Positions 4,832 to 10,284 of a stretch of DNA of 10,284 nucleotides are shown here, one piece after another; position 1 is the stretch's first letter; each line of letters begins with the position of its first letter. Origin of the DNA: DATGEP01 sp035310125. Its GTDB lineage: Bacteria > Chloroflexota > Ktedonobacteria > Ktedonobacterales > JADMIN01. The stretch is from contig DATGEP010000104.1 of the NCBI GenBank assembly GCA_035310125.1, positions 1 to 10,284 on the forward strand, written 5' to 3'. Position numbers and translations under genes: made by a program. Under the pieces are notes generated by a model. That model was not told the origin of the DNA and searched no databases. It was given only the letters and a program-made list of their open reading frames with translations.

Positions 4832-5143
4832 CTACCCCTGTGTTGGGGACGAAGCCGTCAGGAACCGGTCGTCGTAGCTGAGCGGCCGGTGTTTGACCTG
4901 GAGTTCGGGGATGGTCTCCCATGGCCGTGCTGTCTTGGCCAGCGGCGGCTGGCGTTCCTCCGGGTGTCGGCAGACCACGTCAGTCGTGTACTGCGTGGTC
5001 ATACAGGACACGACCAGATGGTAGTTCTCATCACCAATGGCAACGTAAACTGGCATATCATGTTTGATGGCATGACGAATGGCCCGAGCAAGCGCACTGT
5101 GACGCGTCACATGGACCGTTTTTGGTTCAGGTTCTTGGTACAT
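4832..5143 (-). CDS. Hypothetical small protein, probably leaderless
   Basis: I do not recognise this 103-residue product. Residues 9-50 (VHVTRHSALARAIRHAIKHD, then PVYVAIGDENYHLVVSC) look like a compact helix plus beta-hairpin unit; the C-terminal half is Pro/Arg-rich and probably loosely structured. There is no signal peptide or membrane segment. The best reason to call it real is its promoter: TTGACA-N17-TATACT ends 9 bp before the ATG, which puts the transcript start 2-3 nt before the start codon, and no Shine-Dalgarno is present. It is followed 90 bp later by the orphan antitoxin gene in the same direction and lies inside a toxin-antitoxin island, so an antitoxin or regulator role is possible but not shown. 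Confidence 0.55.
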   Translation of the reverse strand: MYQEPEPKTVHVTRHSALARAIRHAIKHDMPVYVAIGDENYHLVVSCMTTQYTTDVVCRHPEERQPPLAKTARPWETIPELQVKHRPLSYDDRFLTASSPTQG

Positions 5144-5152
5144 AGAGATGAT

Positions 5153-5181
5153 AGTATAGTAAACTATAGGGTCGTTGTCAA
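5153..5181 (-). promoter_or_regulatory. Strong sigma70-type promoter giving a leaderless transcript
   Basis: On the minus strand TTGACA (5181-5176), a 17-bp spacer (5175-5159) and TATACT (5158-5153) give a near-consensus promoter. Transcription would start around 5145-5146, immediately before the ATG at 5143, and there is no ribosome-binding site. It is the best-formed promoter in the window. Confidence 0.75.
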
Positions 5182-5195
5182 CACGGTGGAGCGAC

Positions 5196-5209
5196 GATAC
5201 GCGCGTATC
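5196..5209. promoter_or_regulatory. Perfect 14-bp palindrome upstream of the leaderless gene's promoter
   Basis: GATACGCGCGTATC is fully self-complementary and begins 14 bp upstream of the TTGACA box of the leaderless gene. Size and place fit a dimeric regulator's operator. The direct repeat TCG(T/C)TCCAC flanks it on the minus strand (around 5216-5223 and 5187-5194), which may extend the site. Confidence 0.5.
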
Positions 5210-5344
5210 ATCTGTGGAACGACCACGTGTGAAGGATATACGTGCCGTTGCCGTTACAAGGCCTTGGTCTTGCTACCGAGCTTGGTTATCGCTTGGCGCA
5301 AGGTGTTGCCGATATCGCGATACGCTTTGGTAGAGCAAGGCTGG

Positions 5345-5935
5345 TCAACGGGACCGAGCGAAGGCCCGCTCGTTCAGCCGAACATAGCCAAGCCCTGCAA
5401 GAAAGCGCTGATAGTCCTCGCGCTCGTACAGCGGGTCGTCGGCGGGCGTGACGAGCTGCTCTGTCTCGGGGAACCAGCCGACGAGAAACCCCGCGAAGGC
5501 TTGCCAGAGCCGTCGCAGGTTCGGGTCCTCGGCTGCCGCGCCGCTTTGATACCGCTCCTCGAAGAAGCACTCGAACAAGACCACGAGCCGGTCGGCGGGA
5601 TAGGCCCACGCCTGGGCCTTGCCCACGTCCTCATGGCGCATCCCGTCCCACCGGCTCTCGCGAACTGCGCCGACGAAGCCGCCTTGCTGCGGCTGGTCAG
5701 AGAAACGGATACCCAACGTCAGGTCCGGGACCAGCAGGTAGGGCCGGGCATGGACATACGTCCGTCTGCCACGGACCGTGCGCAGCGGCACGATTTCTTG
5801 GCGCAGGCCGCTGTAGCGCTCCTCGGAGAGATGGACGGCCAGGCGCAGCGCCCACGGTTCGCCCCAGAAGTGCACCTCGCCAATGGCCTCGTCGATGGTC
5901 CAGTAGGGAGGCTCGGTCGGCTCGCGTTCGGTCAT
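5345..5935 (-). CDS. Unknown third gene of the Phd-PIN operon
   Basis: A 196-residue protein of no family that I recognise. It is rich in aromatic residues (Trp, Phe, Tyr) in the first 160 residues, with segments YWTIDEAIGEVHFWGEPWAL, RTYVHARPYLLVPDLTLGIR and RLVVLFECFFEERY that suggest an alpha/beta fold. No signal peptide or membrane helix is seen. Its ATG overlaps the TGA of the PIN gene by ATGA, and GGAG lies 5 bp upstream, so it is translated with the toxin-antitoxin pair. Possible roles are a third component (chaperone, modulator or effector) or a passenger. The reading frame is intact with codon use like its neighbours. Confidence 0.7.
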   Translation of the reverse strand: MTEREPTEPPYWTIDEAIGEVHFWGEPWALRLAVHLSEERYSGLRQEIVPLRTVRGRRTYVHARPYLLVPDLTLGIRFSDQPQQGGFVGAVRESRWDGMRHEDVGKAQAWAYPADRLVVLFECFFEERYQSGAAAEDPNLRRLWQAFAGFLVGWFPETEQLVTPADDPLYEREDYQRFLAGLGYVRLNERAFARSR

Positions 5936-6417
5936 CGTGGCTCCGATTCCTCCCGCGGCGGGGTCAGCGGCGCAACGCCGATGACGCCCAGGAACGCGCG
6001 TACCGTGACGATGCGCAGGGTGCCCAGCGCCGGCTCGCCGTCGAGCACGAGCACGTCGTCGTCGCCCGTGACCAGGTAGTCGGCCTGGCCGCCCAGGGCA
6101 CAGGCGAGGTAGATGGCGTCATCGGGGTCGCGCACGGCAATGGGAAGCGTGGGCAGCAAGGTCGCCTGGTCAGATGCGGCGAGGGCATCGAGGATGGTAG
6201 CGAGGCGCTCCGGGGTGAGGCCACGCCGCGCGAATTTCGGCCGGGTGAGCACGTCAGCCAGTTCCTCCCGCAGGGGCAGTGCGGTCACCAGCCGAAACTG
6301 CCCGGCCAGCCAGGCGTCGACGAGCTGGCCCGGTACGCCGAACCAGAGCAGGCCACTGACGAGCAGGTTGGCATCGACCGTCGCGCGGACCAGCTTACGG
6401 GGTGGGCTCGCGCTCAT
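5932..6417 (-). CDS. PIN-domain toxin (PIN_3/COG1569-like)
   Basis: A 161-residue PIN protein of the group often annotated as 'putative toxin-antitoxin system toxin component, PIN family'. Typical elements are VDANLLVSGLLW at 14-25 (D15), RPKF at 59-62 following REELADVL (E51/E52), RDPDDAIYLACA at 96-107 (D97, D99, D100) and ADYLVTGDDDVL at 112-123 (D119). The 'SGLLW... G.P..L...W..G...L' run after the first Asp is diagnostic of the group. It overlaps the Phd-type antitoxin by 23 nt and the next gene by 4 nt. All acidic positions are kept, so an active ribonuclease is likely; the target is unknown. Confidence 0.85.
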   Translation of the reverse strand: MSASPPRKLVRATVDANLLVSGLLWFGVPGQLVDAWLAGQFRLVTALPLREELADVLTRPKFARRGLTPERLATILDALAASDQATLLPTLPIAVRDPDDAIYLACALGGQADYLVTGDDDVLVLDGEPALGTLRIVTVRAFLGVIGVAPLTPPREESEPR

Positions 6418-6694
6418 GCCGCTCGCGGCGAACCTCGGTCAGCGCCTCGTCGATATCACGCTGGAGTTCTTCGGGGTCGGCGTTCGCATTGTGCTGGCGC
6501 AGCTCGTCCACGACCTGACCGAGCCGCTCCATCACCTGCTGCTCATAGCGTTCGTACTGCTCGGGGCTAATCAGCACCGCCATCGGCTTGCCTTTGCGTT
6601 CGACGATGATCGGTTCCTTGCCGTAGAAGACGATGCCGAGCACGTCGGAGAAATTTTCGCGGGCCTCTTTGGCCGACATCCGTTTGGTCACCAT
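6395..6694 (-). CDS. Phd/YefM-family antitoxin
   Basis: A 99-residue antitoxin. Residues 5-50 (MSAKEARENFSDVLGIVFYG, EPIIVERKGKPMAVLISPEQ) are a textbook Phd/YefM DNA-binding domain, followed by a helical acidic C-terminus (about 55-95) that would bind the toxin. These proteins repress their own operon and neutralise the partner. Here the partner is a PIN toxin rather than Doc or YoeB, a mixing often seen. AAAGGAGA stands 3 bp from the ATG core spacing, a strong ribosome-binding site that would favour antitoxin over toxin. A near-consensus promoter and a TGTACA-containing palindrome lie just upstream, consistent with autoregulation. Confidence 0.9.
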   Translation of the reverse strand: MVTKRMSAKEARENFSDVLGIVFYGKEPIIVERKGKPMAVLISPEQYERYEQQVMERLGQVVDELRQHNANADPEELQRDIDEALTEVRRERHEREPTP

Positions 6695-6714
6695 AGGTCT
6701 CCTTTCAGCCCTGC

Positions 6715-6744
6715 AGTATACCGGCGATACAGTGCATATGTCAA
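6715..6744 (-). promoter_or_regulatory. Promoter of the Phd-PIN-unknown operon
   Basis: On the minus strand TTGACA (6744-6739), an 18-bp spacer and TATACT (6720-6715). The leader to the ATG at 6694 is about 15 nt and holds AAAGGAGA. The -35 and -10 boxes are the same hexamers as in the leaderless-gene promoter. Confidence 0.7.
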
Positions 6745-6760
6745 TAAGGTGAGATATTCA

Positions 6761-6774
6761 CTCATGTACATGAG
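6761..6774. promoter_or_regulatory. Candidate Phd/YefM operator palindrome
   Basis: CTCATGTACATGAG is a perfect 14-bp palindrome centred on TGTACA, the core reported for YefM operators. It begins 16 bp upstream of the -35 box of the Phd-type antitoxin gene. A weaker inverted repeat GTGA-N5-TCAC adjoins it at 6749-6761. Assignment to the antitoxin is inferred from motif and position. Confidence 0.6.
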
Positions 6775-6805
6775 GTCTCTCTGCGCTGTGCGGGCCGGTT
6801 CACGG

Positions 6806-7021
6806 TCAGTAGCGCTTCCGTCGCCGGCGGCGTGGCGCGAACGGGTCATGCCCTTGCGCCTTGAGGTCGCTGATGAGCTGCTGCACGGCGGCCAGGCAAT
6901 CAGAGCAGAGGGGATGGGGCTGAAGGGGACAGGCGGGTGCCTCACGCACGAGCACGCCGACCCCACAGTGGCCGCAGGCCGCCAGGGCATAGGCGTGCTC
7001 GGTGGCTCCCGCGTTCTTCAC
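6806..7021 (-). CDS. Small zinc-ribbon protein with basic tail
   Basis: A 71-residue protein starting with GTG at 7021-7019, which overlaps the TGA of the WGR gene as GTGA. It contains C16-G-H-C19 and C39-S-D-C42, two CxxC knuckles about 20 residues apart, as in a zinc ribbon, plus C31 and H36. A helix follows (AAVQQLISDLKAQGHD), then an RRRRRKR tail suited to nucleic-acid binding. The frame stays open far upstream, antisense to nothing and parallel to the WGR gene, but only this part has protein-like features, so the overlap start is preferred. Its translation should depend on the WGR gene. Function is unknown; zinc and nucleic-acid binding are inferred. Confidence 0.65.
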   Translation of the reverse strand: MKNAGATEHAYALAACGHCGVGVLVREAPACPLQPHPLCSDCLAAVQQLISDLKAQGHDPFAPRRRRRKRY

Positions 7022-7317
7022 GCCCAATCCACCAACGCGTACCGGCGCGTCAGGCGTCTGCGGATGAGGCGTTCCACGAGCGGCTGGGCGCTGGCTCGGT
7101 CGGGGAAGTCGGCCGTTGTGCTCAGCCCGTGCGTGCCGACACGACCCCAGGTGCGCACGAGTGACCCGCCACTCCAGAGCAGCGGCTGCCAGGTCAGGGT
7201 GTAGAAGCGCTGCACGTTCTCCGTCGGGTCGCGGCGCTCGAAGCGGGCGTACTGTTGGAAGCGCACGACGGCCGGCAACGCGCTCAACGCTGGGTGTCGT
7301 GACGGTGCCAGCGGCAT
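7018..7317 (-). CDS. WGR-domain protein
   Basis: A 99-residue protein that is almost entirely one WGR domain (residues about 33-96). NVQRFYTLTWQPLLWSGG at 34-51 leads to LVRTWGRVGTHG at 53-64 with the signature W57-G58-R59, followed by the conserved helix ASAQPLVERLIRRRLTRRY. WGR domains contact DNA ends and allosterically signal in PARPs, and occur alone or in MolR-like proteins in bacteria. Its ATG shares one base with the TGA of the nucleotidyltransferase gene, and no Shine-Dalgarno precedes it, so re-initiation is likely. It overlaps the zinc-ribbon gene by GTGA. Context suggests a nucleic-acid-sensing partner of the nucleotidyltransferase; that is inference. Confidence 0.82.
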   Translation of the reverse strand: MPLAPSRHPALSALPAVVRFQQYARFERRDPTENVQRFYTLTWQPLLWSGGSLVRTWGRVGTHGLSTTADFPDRASAQPLVERLIRRRLTRRYALVDWA

Positions 7318-8165
7318 CAGTGGTCGCCGAGCGAGAGCTGGCGGGCCGGCCCGCGCAACTCCTCGGTCTGGCCGGTGGTTGCTGCGGCCAGCACCTGGTG
7401 GCCGAAACGGCGCATTGGTTCGGCTTCCCAGACCACCGGTTCACTGCTGCCGCGATAGACGGCTAGCGCCTGGCTGACCAACTCCTTGTGCGCCGCCCGC
7501 ACCGCCTCCTGCGCCCAGACGCCGGCCTCTTCCTTCGAACTCAAGACCTGCGCCCGCAGATACCAGGCGACGCGGCAGAGGTTTAAGACCGTCGCGACGG
7601 GATTGGTCAGCGGCTGGGTGAGGGCGGCTTCGCTGTCGGCGGTGATGGACGCCAGGTAGTCCGCCGCCGGCACGTCGGGGAAGACCGCGGCCGGGGACTT
7701 GCCCACCAGGGCAATCCCTCGCGCCCGCGTGAGCGTCACGTGCGCGGCCAGGTCGGGGTCAGTGCCCTGCTGCCCTGCGGGCCAGCGCAGCCAGGCGGTG
7801 GTCGTGGTCTCGGCGGTCAGGCGCTCACGCCATTGCTCGCTGAAGTGGAACTGGGAGGGGGTCGGGTACTGCCACGGCACAAGGTCAGAAGGCGCCAGCA
7901 CACGCAGCTCGACCGGCGCCGGCTGCAGGGAGCGGCGCAAGCAGGACTGCGCTACGCCCAGCTTCGTGTCGCGCAGCAACGGGCGTGAGGAGAGCACGAG
8001 CAGGTCGAGGTTGCTTGACGCCGGGTTGAAGCAGCCGTAGGCGAGCGAGCCATGCAGGTAGACGCCCGCGAGCGCCGCGCCCATCAGGTCGGTCACGTGC
8101 TCCACAAGCCCGGCGACTTGCGTACGGACCGGCGCAGGACAGTCGGGCCAGCCGTACAGGGCCAT
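7317..8165 (-). CDS. AadA/DUF4111-like nucleotidyltransferase
   Basis: A 282-residue member of the nucleotidyltransferase fold resembling aminoglycoside adenylyltransferases (AadA, about 260 residues). GVYLHGSLAYGCFNP at 34-48 holds the G39-S40 motif and SSNLDLLVL at 50-58 the metal-binding segment. PVELRVL at 83-89 (E85) matches the AadA catalytic Glu, and the C-terminal half is helical. The usual D-x-D is N52-L-D54, so the first metal-binding Asp is Asn (AAC codon), which may reduce or change activity. I chose the ATG at 8165 because the family core begins there and GGAAG precedes it; the frame is open to an ATG at 8264, which lacks a ribosome-binding site. It heads a three-gene overlapping operon with WGR and zinc-ribbon genes, so a drug-resistance role is less likely than a role with those partners. 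Confidence 0.8.
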   Translation of the reverse strand: MALYGWPDCPAPVRTQVAGLVEHVTDLMGAALAGVYLHGSLAYGCFNPASSNLDLLVLSSRPLLRDTKLGVAQSCLRRSLQPAPVELRVLAPSDLVPWQYPTPSQFHFSEQWRERLTAETTTTAWLRWPAGQQGTDPDLAAHVTLTRARGIALVGKSPAAVFPDVPAADYLASITADSEAALTQPLTNPVATVLNLCRVAWYLRAQVLSSKEEAGVWAQEAVRAAHKELVSQALAVYRGSSEPVVWEAEPMRRFGHQVLAAATTGQTEELRGPARQLSLGDH

Positions 8166-8243
8166 CTGGCAGCTTCCGGCGACGACATCGCGGCCCTCAC
8201 GATACTCAGCCCACGCGTAGCAGACAAAGCCACCCGCTTCTGC

Positions 8244-8272
8244 TTGCTTGCTGTTCGTATCCATACTATACT
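8244..8272 (+). promoter_or_regulatory. Divergent promoter for the broken plus-strand gene
   Basis: TTGCTT (8244-8249), a 17-bp spacer and TATACT (8267-8272) on the plus strand would start transcription near 8280, about 10 nt before the ATG at 8290. The same AT-rich patch reads TATAGT on the minus strand (8270-8265) as a possible -10 for the nucleotidyltransferase operon, though no good -35 is found for it. Confidence 0.5.
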
Positions 8273-8289
8273 GAATTCAATTACTATCG

Positions 8290-8845
8290 ATGGGAGAACG
8301 TGAGCCGCCAGACTTTTTTAGCGAGCGATTTGACCTGCTGCGCCCGGTCCAGGAGGCACTGGAGCGGCGCGGCTATTTCTTCTATCCCATCGAGAAAGAG
8401 CACACCGAGGGCCTCGTCACGGCGCCGCTGCTCCACCGCCTGCACACCACCATCAAGAAACGGGGCTTCGGCAATGTCGCCGCGCATGTGGCCCTGACGT
8501 TTTCCGGCTTTAGCCGCGACCCGCGCGAGGTCTATGAGATTCCCGAGGCGCGGGACTGGTGGCGCGCACTCGATGCGCAGCTCCCGGAGCTGCCGGCGCT
8601 GCTCGCGAGCCTGCCGGAGTTCCGCTACAACGGACCCTCGATGCAGCTCACCATGCTGGGCACGATCGACCAGGCCGTGCAGCGGCCGGAGATTGCCGTA
8701 CGACGTGCACGTGCTCGGAGCAGAGGCCATCATCGCCGATGCCCTGCGCCGCATCCGGCAAGCTGGCCAGAAGTACCACCTGAGCGACACCGCCGTGCGC
8801 AATTTGGAAGCGCACTTCCTGAGCGGTGCGACCCAACGGCTGTAG
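8290..8845 (+). pseudogene. Unknown gene broken by a one-base frameshift
   Basis: The first frame (ATG 8290) gives about 134 residues of protein-like sequence (RRGYFFYPIEKEHTEGLVTA, AAHVALTFSGFSRDPREVYE, EFRYNGPSMQLTMLGTIDQA) and then turns into Arg-rich noise from about 8698. The next frame carries on sensibly with PYDVHVLGAEAIIADALRRI, then KYHLSDTAVRNLEAHFL, and stops at 8845. Removing G8695 joins them as QRPEI-PYDVHVLG, a product of about 185 residues. I do not recognise the family. No slippery heptamer is present, so a mutation or sequencing error is more likely than programmed frameshifting. It is transcribed divergently from the nucleotidyltransferase operon and might once have been a regulator or partner. 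Confidence 0.65.
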
Positions 8846-8922
8846 GGTCTGCCACGGCCACCGGCGGGCCAGCGGGTTGCCCACCCCCTCGTCGTTGTGG
8901 CAGACTTGTTGTCAAGGGTAGC

Positions 8923-8940
8923 CTGCGCCGTTCGGCGCAG
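8923..8940. repeat. Stem-loop between the broken gene and the DUF4238-like gene
   Basis: CTGCGCC (8923-8929) and GGCGCAG (8934-8940) form a perfect 7-bp stem with a GTTC loop, 78 bp after the stop of the broken gene. No T-run follows on the plus strand, so it is a weak terminator candidate at best. Confidence 0.45.
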
Positions 8941-8965
8941 TGCTGAAGCACACGCCTGAGCAGCT

Positions 8966-10108
8966 ATGCGGTTGCTTGGGCGTTTTCGATTAAGTGCGAT
9001 GTCACCCCTGCACCACACGTTGCCAGCCACCTACCTGGCGTTATTCTCCAATGCCGTCGCCAGTCCACGGAGAGACAGCGTCGTCGTCGTCGGCAACAAG
9101 CGGACCACGCGTACCTTTCCGGCGACCGCTGGGAGCATCGGCGCGGTTCGCGGCCTCTACACGGTCCTCTATCCACAAGAAGACCCAGAACGTATCGAAC
9201 GCATGTGGCAGGGCTATGAAACTCAGCTTGCGCATGCTGTTGAAGCGTTAGTCAATGGCAGCATCCGTGCCACGACGTGGGCAACGGTATTGGTACCATT
9301 TGTCGCTGCGTTGCTGGTTCGCGGCCAGGATTTCACCGAACGGTTCGAGCAAAGAATCGGTCCGATAGCTGGCCATGTTCGGGCAGATAATACCAATCAT
9401 GCTCGGTTATTTGAGTTGCAGCGACTGGTTGGACCCGTGTTGGCGGCCCGATGGCTGCTCATGACGGCGATTGGCAGCGATTCACTCATCACGAATGATG
9501 GCGGCTATGCGCCCTTCATGACACCCCAAGGAGAACTGGGCATGGCTGTCCCGCTTGGCCATCGGTACGTGCTTGGTCTCGTGCCACGGCGGGCCGGCGC
9601 GATTGTCTCGGCGCGGCAGGGCGAATGGAGGCCCGTCATCGAACGCGGCCAACTCACGCCGGGGAACCACCTGACGTTGAATACGGCGCTGGCACAGCGA
9701 GCACGCCGTTTCGTCTTCGGGGCGGATGAGGCAACCGTCGTGGCGTCCCTGCGCCGGGTAGACCGGTCATGTCCACCAGCATTAGAGCCACAGATGCTTG
9801 GCTTTCTCTCCGGCCCTCTGGCCGCAGTGCACGAGTTTACATGGCACCGCCTCGTCAGCGGCTTGGCCAAGTCTCCTGGCCATCCCGATGCCGGCCGCTT
9901 CGACGTGGACTGGACGGCGATTGCCGCCTCCGCATGGACGCCTCAGGTGATGTTGCCCACCAATCTCCCACGCTTCCCTTCATCATTGAAGCGATACGGC
10001 AACTATATCTATGTCAACCTTTGTGATGCCGTGCGAAACCCCAACGGCGACTGGCTCCTCGCCCTACCCCTTGGCTGGACCGACCCTTCGGAAGATGCCA
10101 TCACATAG
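8966..10108 (+). CDS. DUF4238-like protein of unknown function
   Basis: A 380-residue protein. HHTLPATYLALFSN near the start and VVGNKRTTRTFPATAGSIGA match the opening of DUF4238 proteins (H-H/Y-x-x-P-x-x-YL-x-x-F). The middle SLITNDGGYAPFMTPQGELG, then MAVPLGHRYVLGLVP matches the family's later 'TSDxP...PLxPxxxL' block, and SLKRYGNYIYVNLCDAVRN resembles its closing part. DUF4238 proteins are soluble and of unknown role, often found singly in accessory islands. The ATG at 8999 (MSPLHHTLPATY) fits the family's usual N-terminus better than 8966; neither has a clear ribosome-binding site. The gene is intact, stands alone on the plus strand and is less GC-biased than the neighbouring TA genes, consistent with separate acquisition. 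Confidence 0.7.
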   Translation: MRLLGRFRLSAMSPLHHTLPATYLALFSNAVASPRRDSVVVVGNKRTTRTFPATAGSIGAVRGLYTVLYPQEDPERIERMWQGYETQLAHAVEALVNGSIRATTWATVLVPFVAALLVRGQDFTERFEQRIGPIAGHVRADNTNHARLFELQRLVGPVLAARWLLMTAIGSDSLITNDGGYAPFMTPQGELGMAVPLGHRYVLGLVPRRAGAIVSARQGEWRPVIERGQLTPGNHLTLNTALAQRARRFVFGADEATVVASLRRVDRSCPPALEPQMLGFLSGPLAAVHEFTWHRLVSGLAKSPGHPDAGRFDVDWTAIAASAWTPQVMLPTNLPRFPSSLKRYGNYIYVNLCDAVRNPNGDWLLALPLGWTDPSEDAIT

Positions 10109-10284
10109 TGAACTAGACCCTGCTCGTCACGTCGCAAAACCCGTCAGCGTGTTGAAAAACGGCCAGTCTCGCACGTATACGTAGCATGGCCGCGGGCAGT
10201 TTGTGGCATCAGGTGAAGCGCAGAGGGGTCATCGACAGGCCGAGGACTCTCTCACTGGGGAGGTTTCGCCGTCCCCAACCCGTT
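10109..10284. other. Right-edge stretch without a supported gene
   Basis: No reliable gene is seen. GTGTTGAAAAACGG (around 10149-10162) resembles the GTTGAAAAA motif common near insertion-sequence ends. ACGTATACGT at 10173-10182 is a 10-bp palindrome. GGGGA/TCCCC at 10257-10276 forms a small hairpin. An ATG at 10186 opens a frame to the window edge, but its 33 codons (MAAGSLWHQVKRRGVIDRPR and on) match nothing that I recognise. Confidence 0.4.

Noticed and set aside
5242..5451. Plus frame starting MPLPLQGLGLATELGYRLAQ
   Set aside because: The first 35 residues look protein-like, but the frame then runs antisense into the 196-residue gene and becomes Arg/Ala-rich; no promoter or ribosome-binding site fits.
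4805..6079. 424-codon plus-strand open frame
   Set aside because: It runs antisense through three minus-strand genes and non-coding promoter sequence, with no recognisable domain.
7022..7444. Upstream extension of the zinc-ribbon frame
   Set aside because: The extension is Arg/Pro/Ala-rich, runs parallel to the WGR and nucleotidyltransferase genes, and lacks any motif; only the part from the GTG at 7021 looks like protein.
10149..10162. GTGTTGAAAAACGG as an insertion-sequence end
   Set aside because: The motif is common near IS ends, but no transposase frame or matching inverted repeat is visible, so it is mentioned only in the edge description.
10257..10284. GGGGA...TCCCC hairpin with GTTTCGCCGTCCCC at the right edge, resembling a CRISPR repeat
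   Set aside because: Only one copy is present and it is cut by the window edge; there is no second repeat, spacer or cas gene to support an array.

Overview
The window looks like accessory DNA, most likely a plasmid or an integrated plasmid-like element, from a GC-rich bacterium. The host is tentatively a Chloroflexota member. That guess rests on the style of the initiator protein (a winged-helix domain, a linker and a DnaA domain I-like tail) and on the density of PIN toxins. No rRNA, tRNA or housekeeping gene is present to confirm it. Almost every gene lies on the minus strand; the exceptions are an IS3 transposase end at the left edge and two genes at the right.

Left edge (1-368): the last codons of an IS3-family transposase and its terminal inverted repeat, ending near 141. 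A non-coding stretch full of inverted repeats follows, dominated by a 40-bp near-perfect palindrome at 274-313.

Replication and maintenance module (369-3346, minus): an operator-like inverted repeat and a TTGACA promoter precede an ExeA/TniB-like AAA+ ATPase. A ribbon-helix-helix (RHH) DNA-binding protein overlaps it by one base, and 206 bp further on comes a replication initiator. Two of these genes carry cis-acting arrays inside their coding sequence. The initiator gene contains six pseudo-palindromic iterons whose centres are spaced 23-16-30-16-23, next to an AT-rich stretch with a 12-bp tandem repeat. This resembles the phage lambda layout, where the origin lies inside gene O. The RHH gene carries octamer arrays (consensus CRYGGTRT) in its middle and across its stop codon, as expected of a centromere or operator. 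Together they read as a self-contained replicon with a possibly non-ParA partition or helicase-loading ATPase.

Toxin-antitoxin island (3404-6774, minus): an AbrB/PIN pair; a second antitoxin followed by a PIN gene cut short after 27 codons; a leaderless small ORF with a near-consensus promoter; and a Phd/YefM-PIN pair whose third gene overlaps by ATGA. The Phd promoter has a perfect 14-bp palindrome with the TGTACA core known for YefM operators.

Right part (6806-10284): a tightly overlapping minus-strand operon encodes an AadA-like nucleotidyltransferase with an Asp-to-Asn change in its metal-binding motif, a WGR-domain protein and a very small zinc-ribbon protein. I do not recognise this combination as a described system. 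Divergent from it is an unknown gene broken by a one-base frameshift. A DUF4238-like gene on the plus strand follows, and the last 175 bases contain no convincing gene.
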